Shown piece after piece: positions 31,566 through 42,619 of a stretch of 64,000 nucleotides of DNA (positions are counted from its first letter, which is position 1; the number at the start of each line of letters is the position of its first letter). Location: assembly GCF_030758455.1 (NCBI RefSeq), contig NZ_CP132353.1:3968001-4032000 (forward strand), written 5' to 3'. The position numbers were made by a program, and so were the translations under genes. This DNA is from Erwinia pyri (lineage in GTDB: Bacteria > Pseudomonadota > Gammaproteobacteria > Enterobacterales > Enterobacteriaceae). Under the pieces are notes generated by a model. That model was given only the letters and a program-made list of their open reading frames with translations. It ran no database searches and had not been told where the DNA came from.

Positions 31566-32594
31566 ATGGCACACATTGTAACCCTAAATACCCCTTCGCG
31601 AGAAGAATGGTTGCATCAACTTGCAGATGTAATCACCGATCCTGCTGAATTACTGCAACTGCTAGGCCTCGATTCGCACCCGGAGCTGACGGCGGGCAAT
31701 GCTGCACGCCGTCTGTTTGCCCTGCGCGTCCCGCGAGCCTTTGCGTCCAGAATGCAAAAAGGCGATCCACAAGATCCGCTCCTGCTGCAGGTCATTACCG
31801 CCAGCCAGGAGTTTATTGATGCTCCGGGTTACAGTACCGATCCGCTCGATGAGCAGAGCAGCGTGGTGCCGGGTCTGTTACATAAATATCGCAATCGTGC
31901 GCTGTTGCTGGTTAAAGGCGGCTGTGCGGTTAACTGCCGCTACTGTTTCCGCCGCCATTTTCCCTATTCTGATAACCAGGGAAACAAGCGCAACTGGCAG
32001 CAAGCCCTGGAGTATATCCGAGAGCAGCCAGAACTGGATGAGATTATTTTCTCCGGTGGCGATCCCCTGATGGCAAAAGATGCGGAACTGGCGTGGCTGA
32101 TTGACCAACTGGAGCAGATCCCACACCTGAAACGCCTGCGGATCCATAGCCGTTTACCGGTGGTGATCCCAAGCCGCATCACGCATACGCTCTGCCAGCG
32201 GCTGGCACAGTCGCGATTTCAGGTGCTGCTGGTGACCCATATCAACCACGCGCAGGAAATGGATGATGAGCTGCGCGCTGCGCTGCATCAGCTGAAGCAG
32301 GCGGGTGTAACCCTGCTTAACCAGAGCGTTCTGCTGCGTAATATCAATGATAACGCCGTCACGCTGGCAGAGCTGAGTAATGCGCTGTTTGATGCCGGTG
32401 TCCTGCCCTATTACCTGCACGTGTTGGATAAAGTTCAGGGCGCGGCGCACTTTTACGTCTCCGACGACGAGGCCAGGGCCATCATGCGCGAGCTGTTGAG
32501 CCAGGTTTCGGGCTATCTGGTGCCAAAACTGGCCAGAGAGATTGGTGGCGAGCCAAGCAAAACGCCGCTGGATTTGCAGCTAAGACAGGTTTAA
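31566..32594 (+). CDS. epmB: EpmB, EF-P-(R)-beta-lysine lysine 2,3-aminomutase
   Basis: EpmB is a radical-SAM, PLP-dependent enzyme that turns (S)-alpha-lysine into (R)-beta-lysine for EF-P modification. In the 342 residues (E. coli 342) the radical-SAM cysteines are C120, C124, C127 in CAVNCRYCFRRHFPY, and the ISGG-like FSGGDPLM that follows is the SAM-binding stretch. It is shorter than clostridial lysine 2,3-aminomutases, as usual for EpmB. It is followed by a perfect bidirectional terminator. Confidence 0.95.
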   Translation: MAHIVTLNTPSREEWLHQLADVITDPAELLQLLGLDSHPELTAGNAARRLFALRVPRAFASRMQKGDPQDPLLLQVITASQEFIDAPGYSTDPLDEQSSVVPGLLHKYRNRALLLVKGGCAVNCRYCFRRHFPYSDNQGNKRNWQQALEYIREQPELDEIIFSGGDPLMAKDAELAWLIDQLEQIPHLKRLRIHSRLPVVIPSRITHTLCQRLAQSRFQVLLVTHINHAQEMDDELRAALHQLKQAGVTLLNQSVLLRNINDNAVTLAELSNALFDAGVLPYYLHVLDKVQGAAHFYVSDDEARAIMRELLSQVSGYLVPKLAREIGGEPSKTPLDLQLRQV

Positions 32595-32601
32595 GCCGAC
32601 G

Positions 32602-32640
32602 AAAAACAACAGGGGAGGATCATTGATCCTCCCCTGTTTC
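32602..32640. terminator. Bidirectional terminator between epmB and yjeI
   Basis: A perfect 15-bp inverted repeat (AACAGGGGAGGATCA at 32608-32622 with TGATCCTCCCCTGTT at 32624-32638) is flanked by A-run and T-run. It sits between convergent genes and can serve both strands. Confidence 0.85.
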
Positions 32641-32686
32641 ACTCTTAAGCGTGCGGGCTATGTTGCCTGGCGCTTATCTGACGCCA

Positions 32687-33040
32687 TTAAGGGCACTTAT
32701 AAACCTGGCCGCTCATCTTGCTGTCCAGCGGGGCAAAGCTTGACCAGATATTTTGCGTTGGGCTGGTGGCGCCATAAATCACGTTGCCGCCCATCTCTGC
32801 CGCACGGTTGCGCAGGTCGTTGGCTGCACCACGCAGCGAGCTGCTTTCGCCGCCGCCTGCACCGCTAAACCAGTTGCTCTGTTCGCCGGTCAGATTGCCC
32901 AGCATCTGGCACTCTTTTGCAGGCTGCTGGTCAGTAAAGGTAACGCGTTGACCCGCAGGGCTCAGCTCGTTTGAAGTACTGCTACAGCCTGCCAGCAGCA
33001 GGGCTGCCAGAGAAAATCCCAGCAAGACGTTAGTCCGCAT
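32687..33040 (-). CDS. yjeI: YjeI, DUF4156 lipoprotein
   Basis: This 117-residue protein has a lipoprotein signal (MRTNVLLGFSLAALLLAGC, Cys19) and the conserved C-terminal core LRGAANDLRNRAAEMGGNVIYGATSPTQ with a final VYKCP, matching E. coli YjeI. Two Cys (in KECQML and VYKCP) may form a disulphide. The function is unknown. The start at MRTNV is chosen over a Met 7 codons earlier because the signal sequence then has normal length. In E. coli it also lies between epmB and groEL. Confidence 0.85.
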   Translation of the reverse strand: MRTNVLLGFSLAALLLAGCSSTSNELSPAGQRVTFTDQQPAKECQMLGNLTGEQSNWFSGAGGGESSSLRGAANDLRNRAAEMGGNVIYGATSPTQNIWSSFAPLDSKMSGQVYKCP

Positions 33041-33177
33041 TTTAATCCCCATTATTATCATCAGAGTCAGTTCTGAGCGTACCGGAATTGGAGCACTTTG
33101 GGTAAGCTTCCGTTGCCCAAAAACAGATAAATCATTGTTCGGGTTACTTCTTGCGCCATAACTTTACTATTTTCCCC

Positions 33178-33214
33178 CCAAAAAGAAAAACCCCCGTTAA
33201 AAAAACGGGGGTTT
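33178..33214 (-). terminator. Rho-independent terminator after groEL
   Basis: On the minus strand AACCCCCGTT pairs with AACGGGGGTT, followed by TTTCTTTTT. It lies 57 bp after the groEL stop. Confidence 0.85.
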
Positions 33215-33271
33215 ATCAGCGAGCTGAACCTTTTGTCTGCGACGCCAGGTTCTTTTGCCGGGAGGCGGGGA

Positions 33272-34930
<1,659 letters not shown>

Positions 34931-34963
34931 TTAAATTCGTTTCGTTCAATGAGTTACGCGTAA

Positions 34964-35257
34964 TTACGCTTCAACAATTGCCAGAATGTCGCTTTCAGAA
35001 ATGATCAGCACTTCCTGGTTGTCAATTTTCTCAGTTTTCGCACCGTAGCCTTCGCTGAAAATGACCACATCGCCCACTTTCACATCCAGCGGCTTAACTT
35101 CACCACTTTCCAGGATACGGCCATTGCCAACAGCCAGCACTTCGCCACGGGTAGATTTGCCAGCTGCGGAGCCGGTCAGCACGATGCCACCAGCTGATTT
35201 GGATTCCACTTCTTTACGCTTGACGATAACACGGTCGTGCAATGGACGAATTTTCAT
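34964..35257 (-). CDS. groES: Co-chaperonin GroES
   Basis: GroES is the heptameric lid of GroEL. The 97 residues have [16 protein letters not shown] at the N-terminus, the mobile loop [21 protein letters not shown] and the roof loop around [22 protein letters not shown] lies 6 bases before the ATG. It is first in the operon, under the sigma-32 promoter listed next. Confidence 0.97.
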   Translation of the reverse strand: MKIRPLHDRVIVKRKEVESKSAGGIVLTGSAAGKSTRGEVLAVGNGRILESGEVKPLDVKVGDVVIFSEGYGAKTEKIDNQEVLIISESDILAIVEA

Positions 35258-35337
35258 TGATAACTCTCCTTTGAGAAGTCCAATCAGGTTTTTTGGGATG
35301 AACGCCGGGCTTCACTGGCCCCGCCTCGTGACGAGAG

Positions 35338-35366
35338 AGATAGGGGTGGACAACACCCCTTTCAAG
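35338..35366 (-). promoter_or_regulatory. Sigma-32 heat-shock promoter of groESL
   Basis: On the minus strand CTTGAAA (35366-35360) is followed after 13 bp by CCCCTATCT (35346-35338). This fits the sigma-32 consensus CTTGAAA - 13 to 15 - CCCCATnT, with a spacing like that of the E. coli groE promoter. Confidence 0.9.
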
Positions 35367-35431
35367 GGGAAAAAAATAAAAATTTTGCTTCTGCGTCACT
35401 TTTGCACAAATAATGCGCAATCCCATGCTGT

Positions 35432-35463
35432 AAAAAGCAAAAAGGCGGGAAATCTCCCGCCTT
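35432..35463 (-). terminator. Rho-independent terminator after fxsA
   Basis: On the minus strand AAGGCGGGA pairs with TCCCGCCTT over a short loop, followed by TTTGCTTTTTA. It isolates fxsA from the groE promoter. Confidence 0.85.
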
Positions 35464-35471
35464 ACGTTTCG

Positions 35472-35933
35472 TTACCGGCGATCCTCAGGATCGTCATGTT
35501 CAATGAGTTTGCTCTCTTTTCGCTCATACTCACCATCAACGGTGAAACCGCTATCCGGGCCTGCGCCTGCCCCGCGCCACACCTTGAGATGGGGCATCAG
35601 TTTCAGGGTCAGATGCTTCTGTACCGGTGGCAATAACAGCAATAAGCCGAGGAAGTCGGTAAAGAAACCGGGTAACAGCAGCAGGAAACCCGCCAGGATC
35701 AGCGAAACGCTTTTAATCATCTCAGCGGCGGGACTTTCCCCCACCGCCAGTTTCTGCTGCATCAGCATGAAGTTCTTCATCCCCTGGTTCTTCACCAGCG
35801 AGATGCCAATCAGGGAGCTGAACACCACCAGAAGCAGCGTCAGCAGCACGCCCATGACGTGGGCAACCTGGATGAAAATCGTAATCTCGATCCAGGCGAG
35901 AAGAAATAGGACTAAAAACGGTAACCAGCGCAC
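35472..35933 (-). CDS. fxsA: FxsA, inner-membrane protein
   Basis: FxsA (YjeG) is a small polytopic membrane protein whose overproduction suppresses phage T7 exclusion by F plasmid. The 153 residues have hydrophobic segments at about 4-20, 27-45 and 76-100, with FVLFLLAWIEITIFIQVAHVMG and LLLLPGFFTDFLGLLLLLPPVQ characteristic of the family, then a charged cytoplasmic tail. It lies upstream of groES as in E. coli. The start MRWLPFLVLFLLAWIE is the family start. Confidence 0.93.
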   Translation of the reverse strand: MRWLPFLVLFLLAWIEITIFIQVAHVMGVLLTLLLVVFSSLIGISLVKNQGMKNFMLMQQKLAVGESPAAEMIKSVSLILAGFLLLLPGFFTDFLGLLLLLPPVQKHLTLKLMPHLKVWRGAGAGPDSGFTVDGEYERKESKLIEHDDPEDRR

Positions 35934-36311
35934 CGCACACTCCTGTCAGTCAGGGCCGTCTCGCTAAAACGCGACGACAAAAAAGGGATCGTTACCGATC
36001 GTATCTTTCAGAGATGGGCTCGCCCGCCTCTGTTTTCAACCGCCGCCAGCGAATTTCATGCTGAAAGGGGATTTGTGATCCAGATCACGCTAAGCCGGAC
36101 CAGCCTGAAAATAAACGCAATTTAAGTGATCTCTCTTCAGGCTTTTTGCTACTAACAGAATATGATCGTGCTCCCTCAGCCGCAAATAGATAACATGTTC
36201 GCCGAGATGTAGCAGTACCAACGATCACATTGATTGTGACCACCCATGCCCCCTGAACTTCACCTGCAGAAGGCGCCCGGCAAGGGAAGGGGCATTAACA
36301 AGAAGGTTCCC
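35934..36311. promoter_or_regulatory. fxsA-aspA intergenic region with CRP site
   Basis: This 378-bp non-coding interval contains TGTGATCCAGATCACG (36074-36089), a near-consensus CRP site (TGTGA-N6-TCACA with one mismatch), about 240 bp before aspA. E. coli aspA is CRP-activated and anaerobically induced. An inverted TCACATTGATTGTGA at about 36225-36239 is symmetric but has the half-sites reversed, so it is not a CRP site. I saw no gene. Confidence 0.6.
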
Positions 36312-37748
36312 ATGACTAATAACATTCGTATCGAAGAAGACCTGTTAGGTATGCGTGAAGTTCCGGCAGATGCTTACTACGGTGTTCATACTCTGCGTGC
36401 GATTGAAAATTTCTACATCAGTAACAGCAAAATCAGCGACATTCCTGAATTTGTGCGCGGCATGGTGATGGTCAAAAAAGCGGCGGCCATGGCCAATAAA
36501 GAGCTGCAGACCATCCCACGCAACATCGCTAACACGATTATTCAGGCCTGCGATGAGGTGCTGAACAACGGTAAATGTATGGATCAGTTCCCGATTGACG
36601 TCTATCAGGGCGGCGCGGGGACCTCGGTTAACATGAACACCAACGAAGTGCTGGCCAACATCGGGCTGGAGCTGATGGGGCATCAGAAAGGGGAGTATCA
36701 GTTCCTCAATCCGAATGACCACGTCAACAAATGCCAGTCGACTAACGATGCTTACCCAACCGGTTTTCGTATTGCGGTCTACACCTCAATTTTAAAGTTA
36801 CTGGATGCTATCGGTCAGCTGAGCGAAGGATTCCAGCGCAAGGCTGTGGAATTTGAGTCGATCCTGAAAATGGGGCGTACCCAGCTGCAGGATGCCGTTC
36901 CCATGACGTTAGGCCAGGAGTTCCATGCCTATAACGTGCTGCTGAATGAAGAGATTAAAAATCTGCTGCGCACCGGCGAGCTGCTGCTGGAAGTCAACCT
37001 GGGCGCCACGGCCATTGGCACACGCCTGAATACGCCTGACGGTTATCAGGCGCTGGCCGTGCAGAAGCTGGCGGAAGTCAGCAACCTGCCCTGCGTCCCG
37101 GCAGAAGATTTGATTGAAGCAACCTCTGACTGCGGCGCCTATGTCATGGTGCACAGCGCCCTGAAGCGCCTCGCGGTGAAGCTCTCTAAAATCTGTAATG
37201 ACCTGCGCCTGCTCTCTTCCGGCCCGCGTGCGGGACTGAACGAGATCAACCTGCCGGAGCTGCAGGCGGGCTCCTCAATCATGCCCGCCAAGGTCAATCC
37301 GGTGGTGCCTGAGGTGGTAAACCAGGTCTGTTTCAAAGTGATCGGCAACGACATGACGGTCACCATGGCTTCTGAAGCGGGCCAGCTGCAGCTGAACGTT
37401 ATGGAGCCGGTGATTGGTCAGGCGCTGTTTGAATCTGTTCATATCCTGACGAATGCCTGCTCCAACCTGCTGGAAAAATGCGTTAACGGCATCACCGCTA
37501 ATAAAGCGGTTTGTGAAGCCTACGTGTTTAACTCCATCGGCATTGTGACCTACCTGAACCCCTATATCGGCCACCATAATGGCGATATCGTCGGCAAAAT
37601 TTGCGCCGAGACGGGCAAAAGCGTACGGGAGGTGATACTGGAGCGCGGCTTACTGACCGAGGCGGAGCTGGATGACATTTTCTCTACGCAAAACCTGATG
37701 TTCCCGGTTTACAAAGCGAAACGCTATACCGATGAAAATGAACATTAG
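36312..37748 (+). CDS. aspA: Aspartate ammonia-lyase
   Basis: AspA reversibly deaminates L-aspartate to fumarate and ammonia, feeding fumarate respiration. In 478 residues, as in E. coli, the fumarase/aspartase signature [12 protein letters not shown] is followed by the usual [15 protein letters not shown]. The frame is open 22 codons upstream, but ATG 36312 ([13 protein letters not shown]) fits the family and has AGAAGG before it. dcuA follows on the same strand after a terminator, as in E. coli. Confidence 0.97.
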   Translation: MTNNIRIEEDLLGMREVPADAYYGVHTLRAIENFYISNSKISDIPEFVRGMVMVKKAAAMANKELQTIPRNIANTIIQACDEVLNNGKCMDQFPIDVYQGGAGTSVNMNTNEVLANIGLELMGHQKGEYQFLNPNDHVNKCQSTNDAYPTGFRIAVYTSILKLLDAIGQLSEGFQRKAVEFESILKMGRTQLQDAVPMTLGQEFHAYNVLLNEEIKNLLRTGELLLEVNLGATAIGTRLNTPDGYQALAVQKLAEVSNLPCVPAEDLIEATSDCGAYVMVHSALKRLAVKLSKICNDLRLLSSGPRAGLNEINLPELQAGSSIMPAKVNPVVPEVVNQVCFKVIGNDMTVTMASEAGQLQLNVMEPVIGQALFESVHILTNACSNLLEKCVNGITANKAVCEAYVFNSIGIVTYLNPYIGHHNGDIVGKICAETGKSVREVILERGLLTEAELDDIFSTQNLMFPVYKAKRYTDENEH

Positions 37749-37771
37749 CGGTTCAGCCCGTTAGGCCCTGA

Positions 37772-37805
37772 AGGCACGCCAGTTGCAAAACGGCGTGCCT
37801 TTTTT
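37772..37805 (+). terminator. Rho-independent terminator after aspA
   Basis: AGGCACGCC pairs with GGCGTGCCT, followed by TTTTTA. It lies 23 bp beyond the aspA stop; some read-through to dcuA is plausible as in E. coli. Confidence 0.88.
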
Positions 37806-37861
37806 ATGACACCCTACAAATTATTAACGGTTGATTATCATTTTTGACCAAGGAGAGCAGT

Positions 37862-39163
37862 ATGTTAATACCAGAGCTGATTGTCGTGCTGATGGCGATC
37901 TATCTTGGGGCGCGGCTGGGCGGCATTGGCATTGGTTTCGCCGGAGGATTGGGCGTGCTGATCCTGACACTGGGATTCCAGCTTAAGCCGGGCGCTATCC
38001 CTTTTGATGTCATTGAGATCATCATGGGGGTTATCGCGGCTATTGCAGCAATGCAGGTCGCAGGCGGCATGGATTACCTGGTCAGTCTGGCAGAGCGCCT
38101 GTTGAGAAAGCATCCGCGACATATTACTTTTCTTGCACCGCTGGTTACCTGGTCCATGACCTTGCTGGCCGGAACGGGCCATACCGCCTTCTCTACCCTG
38201 CCGGTGATTGCGGAAGTTGCCAAGGAACAGGGCGTTCGCCCTTCCCGTCCGTTATCTATCGCCGTGGTCGCTTCGCAGATCGCTATCACCGCCTCGCCCA
38301 TCTCTGCCGCCGTGGTGTTCCTGGCCGGTATTCTGGAACCCAAGGGGGTCAGCTATCTGGCCCTGCTTGCCGTCTCGATCCCCTCAACCCTGATCGCCGT
38401 TTTGCTCGCTGCGCTGGTCACGAATTTCCTGGGCAAAGAGCTGAAAGATGATGCGATTTATCAGCAGCGGCTGACAAAAGGAGAAACGGTATTAAGAGGG
38501 AGTGGCGTATTTGAGGCAAAACCCGGCGCGAAACTTTCCGTGCTGCTGTTCCTGCTGGGCATTGTGGCCGTGGTGCTCTATGCCACCGCCATCAGCGATG
38601 CGGTGGGCCTGATCGCCAACCCGGTTCTGCCCCGTAACGAGGCCATCGTGGTCTTTATGCTGACAGTTGCCGCGCTTATTTGCTTCACCTGTAAAGTGGA
38701 TACGGCGAAAATCCTCTCTGCCAGCACGTTTAAATCGGGAATGAGCGCCTGTATCTGCGTGATGGGCGTGGCCTGGCTGGGCGATACCTTCGTCAAGGCG
38801 CACATCGGTGAAATTCAGCAGGTGGCGGGCGAACTGCTTAATGACTATCCGTGGATGCTGGCGGTGATCCTCTTCTTTGCCTCCACGCTGCTCTATTCCC
38901 AGGCCGCTACCACTAAGGCGCTGATGCCTGCGGCGCTGTTGCTGGGCGTATCGCCAGTCACCGCTGTTGCCTCTTTTGCCGCCGTTTCCGCGCTGTTCGT
39001 GCTGCCAACCTACCCTACTCTGCTGGCTGCCGTGGAGATGGATGACACAGGCTCAACGCGTATTGGCCGGTTCGTTTTCAACCATTCGTTTATCGTCCCC
39101 GGCACAATCGCCATTGCACTCTCCGTGCTGTTTGGCTTCCTGTTGGGCAACCTGATTTTGTAG
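37862..39163 (+). CDS. dcuA: C4-dicarboxylate transporter DcuA
   Basis: DcuA exchanges aspartate or fumarate for succinate across the inner membrane. The 433 residues (equal to E. coli DcuA) contain about ten hydrophobic segments. Family stretches include GARLGGIGIGFAGGLGVLIL, AKEQGVRPSRPLS, SQIAITASPISAAVV and ASTFKSGMSACICVMGVAWLGDTF. The ATG at 37862 has AAGGAGAG upstream; the frame is open 6 codons further. Its place after aspA matches its substrate. Confidence 0.94.
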   Translation: MLIPELIVVLMAIYLGARLGGIGIGFAGGLGVLILTLGFQLKPGAIPFDVIEIIMGVIAAIAAMQVAGGMDYLVSLAERLLRKHPRHITFLAPLVTWSMTLLAGTGHTAFSTLPVIAEVAKEQGVRPSRPLSIAVVASQIAITASPISAAVVFLAGILEPKGVSYLALLAVSIPSTLIAVLLAALVTNFLGKELKDDAIYQQRLTKGETVLRGSGVFEAKPGAKLSVLLFLLGIVAVVLYATAISDAVGLIANPVLPRNEAIVVFMLTVAALICFTCKVDTAKILSASTFKSGMSACICVMGVAWLGDTFVKAHIGEIQQVAGELLNDYPWMLAVILFFASTLLYSQAATTKALMPAALLLGVSPVTAVASFAAVSALFVLPTYPTLLAAVEMDDTGSTRIGRFVFNHSFIVPGTIAIALSVLFGFLLGNLIL

Positions 39164-39284
39164 CGCCAGCAGGGATGGCCCGCCAGGTTAAGGGGGAAAT
39201 GAGGAAGATAGCGCAAGGCCTGGTTACGTCCTGACAAACCTCCCCCTGCGCCGTCATGATATAGTCTGCCTCTTAGTCAGGATT

Positions 39285-39317
39285 GCCATGCCGCGCTCAG
39301 GCTGAGCACGGCATGGC
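39285..39317. repeat. Long hairpin between dcuA and dsbD
   Basis: GCCATGCCG and CGGCATGGC form outer arms around GCTCAG and CTGAGC, giving about 15 bp of pairing with a C/A mismatch, in a 33-nt element 34 bp before the dsbD ATG. E. coli has cutA in this interval; here no cutA is present. It may stop dcuA transcription or shape the dsbD leader. Confidence 0.6.
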
Positions 39318-39350
39318 TCCTGCCCGATTGACTGTAACATGGAACCCGTA

Positions 39351-41108
39351 ATGGCTAAGCGCTTTACCCACCTGCTGTTTATTCTGTTTATTTCTCTGCT
39401 AAGTACGAGCGCTTCTGCGTCACTGTTCGGACAAAACCGCACGCAGTTCGTTACGGTTGATCAGGCTTTCGCGTTCGACTTCACACAGCAGGCGAACAAA
39501 CTGACGCTGAGCTGGCAGGTCAAACCGGGCTATTACCTCTATCGTCAGCAAATTAAAATCACCGCTCAGGGTGCCCAACTGGCCACATGGTCGCTCCCGG
39601 CGGGTAAGCCGCATGAAGATGAGTTCTACGGCAAAACGGAAATTTACCCCGACAGCCTGACGCTGCCGCTCACGCTGCAACAGGCAGGACAAGGTTCGAC
39701 GGTCACCGTCACCTGGCAGGGCTGCGCGGCGGCGGGATTTTGCTACCCGCCGGAAACCCGTTCGGTTCCACTGAATGCCGTAAGCGCTTCGCATGACGCA
39801 CCGATTACAGCGCGGAACACGGAGGCAGATGCAGCAACCGCTTCACAAAACAGCGAGGCATCGCCCACAGCGCTGAGCACACAGCCCTCTGTGCCTGAAA
39901 AGCTGCCGTTTTCACCGCTGTGGGCGTTGCTGATTGGTATTGGCGTAGCCTTCACGCCCTGCGTTCTGCCGATGTACCCCCTGATTTCAGGCATCATCCT
40001 GGGAGGGAACCGGAAATACTCCCTCTCACGCCTGTTTGCGCTGGCAATGGTCTATGTACAGGGAATGGCGCTGACTTATACGGTAATGGGCGTGATTGTT
40101 GCCGCTGCAGGGCTGCGCTTTCAGGCCGCTTTACAGGCACCGGCTATTCTGATCGGCCTCTCCGTACTTTTCATCCTGCTGGCGCTGTCGATGTTTGGCC
40201 TGTTCACGCTACAGCTTCCCTCCTCGTTGCAGACCCGGCTGACCTTGTGGAGCAATCGCCAGCGGGGCGGTTCGCTGCCGGGCGTATTTCTGATGGGCGC
40301 GCTGGCAGGCCTGATCTGTTCGCCCTGCACTACCGCGCCGCTTAGCGCCATTCTTCTCTACATCGCCCAGAGCGGAAATATGCTGGCTGGTGCAGGCACG
40401 CTCTACCTCTATGCGCTGGGAATGGGCCTGCCGCTGATCGTGGTCACCCTGTTCGGTAGCCGTCTGCTGCCGAAAAGCGGCGCCTGGATGCAAACGGTCA
40501 AGGAGGGCTTTGGCTTTGTGATCCTCGCGCTGCCAGTGTTCCTGCTGGAGAGAGTAACGGGCGAGGTGTGGGGGTTGCGTCTCTGGAGCCTGCTGGGCGT
40601 TGGCTTCTTCGGCTGGGCGTTTCTCTGCCTGCAATCTAAAAACGGCTGGCTGCGTCTGGGACAAATTTTGATGCTGACGGCGGCGCTGGTAGCGGCACGG
40701 CCCCTGCAGGATTGGGTCTTCGCTACTCCGCCGCAAACGGCGGCTGCCACCCTGAAATTTGGGCGGATAACCAATACCGCGCAGCTTAATCAGGCGCTAC
40801 AGAACAGTCAGAACCGTATCACCATGCTCGATCTCTATGCAGAGTGGTGCGTGGCCTGTAAAGAGTTCGAAAAAGAGACCTTCAGCCAGCCTCAGGTTCA
40901 GCAGGCGCTTAGCCATACCCAGCTGCTTCAGGCCGATGTTACGGCAAATAATGCGCAGGACAGCGCGCTGTTAAAAGAGCTGCAGGTACTGGGGCTGCCG
41001 ACCCTGCTTTTCTTTGATGCCAACGGCAAAGAGATCCCCCACTCACGCGTGACGGGCTTTATGGATGCGGCTGCGTTTGTGCAGCATTTGCAGAAACTGC
41101 CGCAGTAA
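39351..41108 (+). CDS. dsbD: DsbD, thiol:disulphide interchange protein
   Basis: DsbD carries reducing power from cytoplasmic thioredoxin across the inner membrane to DsbC, DsbG and CcmG. The 585 residues have a signal peptide (ends ASA), an N-terminal alpha domain with paired Cys in [13 protein letters not shown], eight membrane segments with [10 protein letters not shown] and CSPCTTAPL, and a C-terminal thioredoxin-like domain with WCVACKEFE (C500, C503). The Ser/Thr/Ala/Glu linker between alpha domain and membrane part is longer than in E. coli. ATG 39351 (MAKRFTHLL) is preferred to an ATG 4 codons earlier. Confidence 0.95.
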   Translation: MAKRFTHLLFILFISLLSTSASASLFGQNRTQFVTVDQAFAFDFTQQANKLTLSWQVKPGYYLYRQQIKITAQGAQLATWSLPAGKPHEDEFYGKTEIYPDSLTLPLTLQQAGQGSTVTVTWQGCAAAGFCYPPETRSVPLNAVSASHDAPITARNTEADAATASQNSEASPTALSTQPSVPEKLPFSPLWALLIGIGVAFTPCVLPMYPLISGIILGGNRKYSLSRLFALAMVYVQGMALTYTVMGVIVAAAGLRFQAALQAPAILIGLSVLFILLALSMFGLFTLQLPSSLQTRLTLWSNRQRGGSLPGVFLMGALAGLICSPCTTAPLSAILLYIAQSGNMLAGAGTLYLYALGMGLPLIVVTLFGSRLLPKSGAWMQTVKEGFGFVILALPVFLLERVTGEVWGLRLWSLLGVGFFGWAFLCLQSKNGWLRLGQILMLTAALVAARPLQDWVFATPPQTAAATLKFGRITNTAQLNQALQNSQNRITMLDLYAEWCVACKEFEKETFSQPQVQQALSHTQLLQADVTANNAQDSALLKELQVLGLPTLLFFDANGKEIPHSRVTGFMDAAAFVQHLQKLPQ

Positions 41109-41170
41109 ACGACACTACACTGTGATTTCCCGGCCCTGAGCCCGGAAAAGGCATTCAAGAGGAGAGTCAC

Positions 41171-41749
41171 TTGCAACGTGAACAGGTACTCGAGCATGCA
41201 CTGAATATACTCGAGCAAAATGGCCTGGCGGCCTCTACCTCCTTTGCCATGATGGCGGATGGGGTAAACTGTCAGGAAGAAGATCTGCAGCGCTACTGGC
41301 CAGACCGTGAAGCGCTGCTGTATGACGCGCTGCGCTACCACAGCCAGCAGATTGATCTCTGGCGGCGCAAACTCATGCTGGATGAGACGCTGAATGCAGA
41401 GCAGAAGCTGCTGGCGCGCTATCAGGTGCTGGAAGAGGCGGTGAAAAACAACCGCTATCCGGGCTGTCTGTTTATTGCTGCCTGTAGCTTCTACCCCCAG
41501 CCCGATCACCCTATCCATCAGGTAGCGGATCTGCAAAAGCGTGCTTCATGGCAATATACGCACGATCTGCTCTCTCAGCTTGGCACTGACAACCCCACCC
41601 TGGTCGCCCATCAGATGGAGCTGATTCTGGAAGGTTGCCTGAGCCGTCTGCTGGTGAAGCGCAACGTGCAGGAAGTGGTTACCGCCCGCACGCTGGCGGA
41701 AGATGTGTTGAGCTTTGCCCTCTGCAGGAAGAATGGCGCATTAACCTGA
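41171..41749 (+). CDS. yjdC: YjdC, TetR-family regulator
   Basis: This 192-residue protein matches E. coli YjdC: a TetR-like helix-turn-helix at the N-terminus (about 1-50) and a ligand domain with [23 protein letters not shown] and [17 protein letters not shown]. The ligand is unknown. The start is TTG 41171 after AGAGGAGAG. It follows dsbD by 62 bp in the same direction, as in E. coli, and may be cotranscribed. The tRNA-Phe gene comes next. Confidence 0.9.
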   Translation: MQREQVLEHALNILEQNGLAASTSFAMMADGVNCQEEDLQRYWPDREALLYDALRYHSQQIDLWRRKLMLDETLNAEQKLLARYQVLEEAVKNNRYPGCLFIAACSFYPQPDHPIHQVADLQKRASWQYTHDLLSQLGTDNPTLVAHQMELILEGCLSRLLVKRNVQEVVTARTLAEDVLSFALCRKNGALT

Positions 41750-41820
41750 GTAAGATTCACACTTTCTGTTTGAAAAGCAGCCAGTCAGCTGCCCTTTAGC
41801 AGATTTTTGTGACAAAGCCG

Positions 41821-41849
41821 TTGACGCAAGACGGCCTTTACGGTTTAAT
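41821..41849 (+). promoter_or_regulatory. Promoter of tRNA-Phe gene
   Basis: TTGACG (41821-41826) and TTTAAT (41844-41849) are 17 bp apart and followed by a GC-rich discriminator GCGCCCC, then the tRNA 10 bp later. Confidence 0.8.
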
Positions 41850-41859
41850 GCGCCCCGTT

Positions 41860-41935
41860 GCCCGGATAGCTCAGTCGGTAGAGCAGGGGATTGAAAATCC
41901 CCGTGTCCTTGGTTCGATTCCGAGTCCGGGCACCA
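41860..41935 (+). tRNA. tRNA-Phe (GAA)
   Basis: The gene has 76 nt with acceptor stem GCCCGGA/TCCGGGC, anticodon GAA in ATTGAAAAT, T loop TTCGATT and encoded CCA. It corresponds to E. coli pheU, which lies beside yjdC and is a frequent integration site. From here on, the gene order no longer follows E. coli. Confidence 0.97.
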
Positions 41936-41943
41936 TATTCAGA

Positions 41944-41969
41944 AAAACCAGCCTGCGGGCTGGTTTTTT
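41944..41969 (+). terminator. Terminator after tRNA-Phe
   Basis: AAAACCAGCC pairs with GGCTGGTTTT over a 4-base loop and continues into a T run, 9 bp after the tRNA. Confidence 0.88.
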
Positions 41970-42149
41970 GCTTTCTGGCGTTCCTGAAACTCTCTCTTTC
42001 CCTGCTTTTTCTGCCTCTCCCCTGCTCCGCGCTGATAATTCCTCTGCTTAAAATAAATTTCCTGCCAAAGCGTTGCCTGGCAAGCCCTGCCGCCGCGTCC
42101 GCAAAAAAAAGCCGCAGCCGGACTTGATCGATCCCTGCAAATGATAATA

Positions 42150-42165
42150 CTGTATTTATATACAG
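42150..42165 (+). promoter_or_regulatory. LexA box upstream of umuD
   Basis: CTGTATTTATATACAG differs from the LexA consensus CTGTATATATATACAG at one position. It is 20 bp before the umuD ATG, so the umuD-127 aa gene pair should be SOS-induced. Confidence 0.92.
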
Positions 42166-42185
42166 TCATTTTACGAGCTACTAAC

Positions 42186-42605
42186 ATGAACCTTCTCCAG
42201 CTTGCCGAGGTGCGGGATACCCTCTCTCTCCCGCTTTTTCTGGCCCGCGTACCCTGCGGTTCGCCTTTCTCTGCCGAGGATGACGTCGGGCAGCCTATGG
42301 ACCTGAATAACCTGCTGGTCCAGCATCCCGACGCCACCTATTTTATCAAGGTGAGTGGTGAATCAATGAAGGATGCCGGCATCAACGACGGTGATTTACT
42401 GGTGGTGGATAACTCGTTGACGGCCGGTCACGGCGACATTGTGGTGGCGGCCATCGACGGCGAGTTCACGGTGAAAAAATTGCATCTGCGGCCGGTGGTT
42501 CAACTGGTGGCGATGAACGAAGCCTGGCCACCGATTGTGCTGGCCGGGGAGGAGAAGCTGGACATTTTTGGTGTGGTTACCTTCACCATTAAAGCAATGG
42601 AATAA
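42186..42605 (+). CDS. umuD: UmuD, SOS mutagenesis protein (no umuC nearby)
   Basis: UmuD is cleaved on RecA filaments to UmuD', the accessory of DNA polymerase V. Starting at ATG 42186 the protein has 139 residues, as in E. coli, with identical key numbering: the C24-G25 cleavage site in RVPCGSP, catalytic S60 in SGESMKDAG and K97 in GEFTVKKL. An upstream open frame of 15 codons lies under the LexA box and is not part of the gene. umuC, normally next, is absent. Instead a gene of different type follows after 14 bp. An orphan UmuD could act on a distant UmuC or inhibit DinB or RecA. Confidence 0.92.
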   Translation: MNLLQLAEVRDTLSLPLFLARVPCGSPFSAEDDVGQPMDLNNLLVQHPDATYFIKVSGESMKDAGINDGDLLVVDNSLTAGHGDIVVAAIDGEFTVKKLHLRPVVQLVAMNEAWPPIVLAGEEKLDIFGVVTFTIKAME

Positions 42606-42619
42606 CAGAGGAATAATGC

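Noticed and set aside
36225..36239. Second CRP site before aspA (TCACATTGATTGTGA)
   Set aside because: The half-sites are in the reversed order compared with TGTGA-N6-TCACA, so CRP would not be expected to bind.
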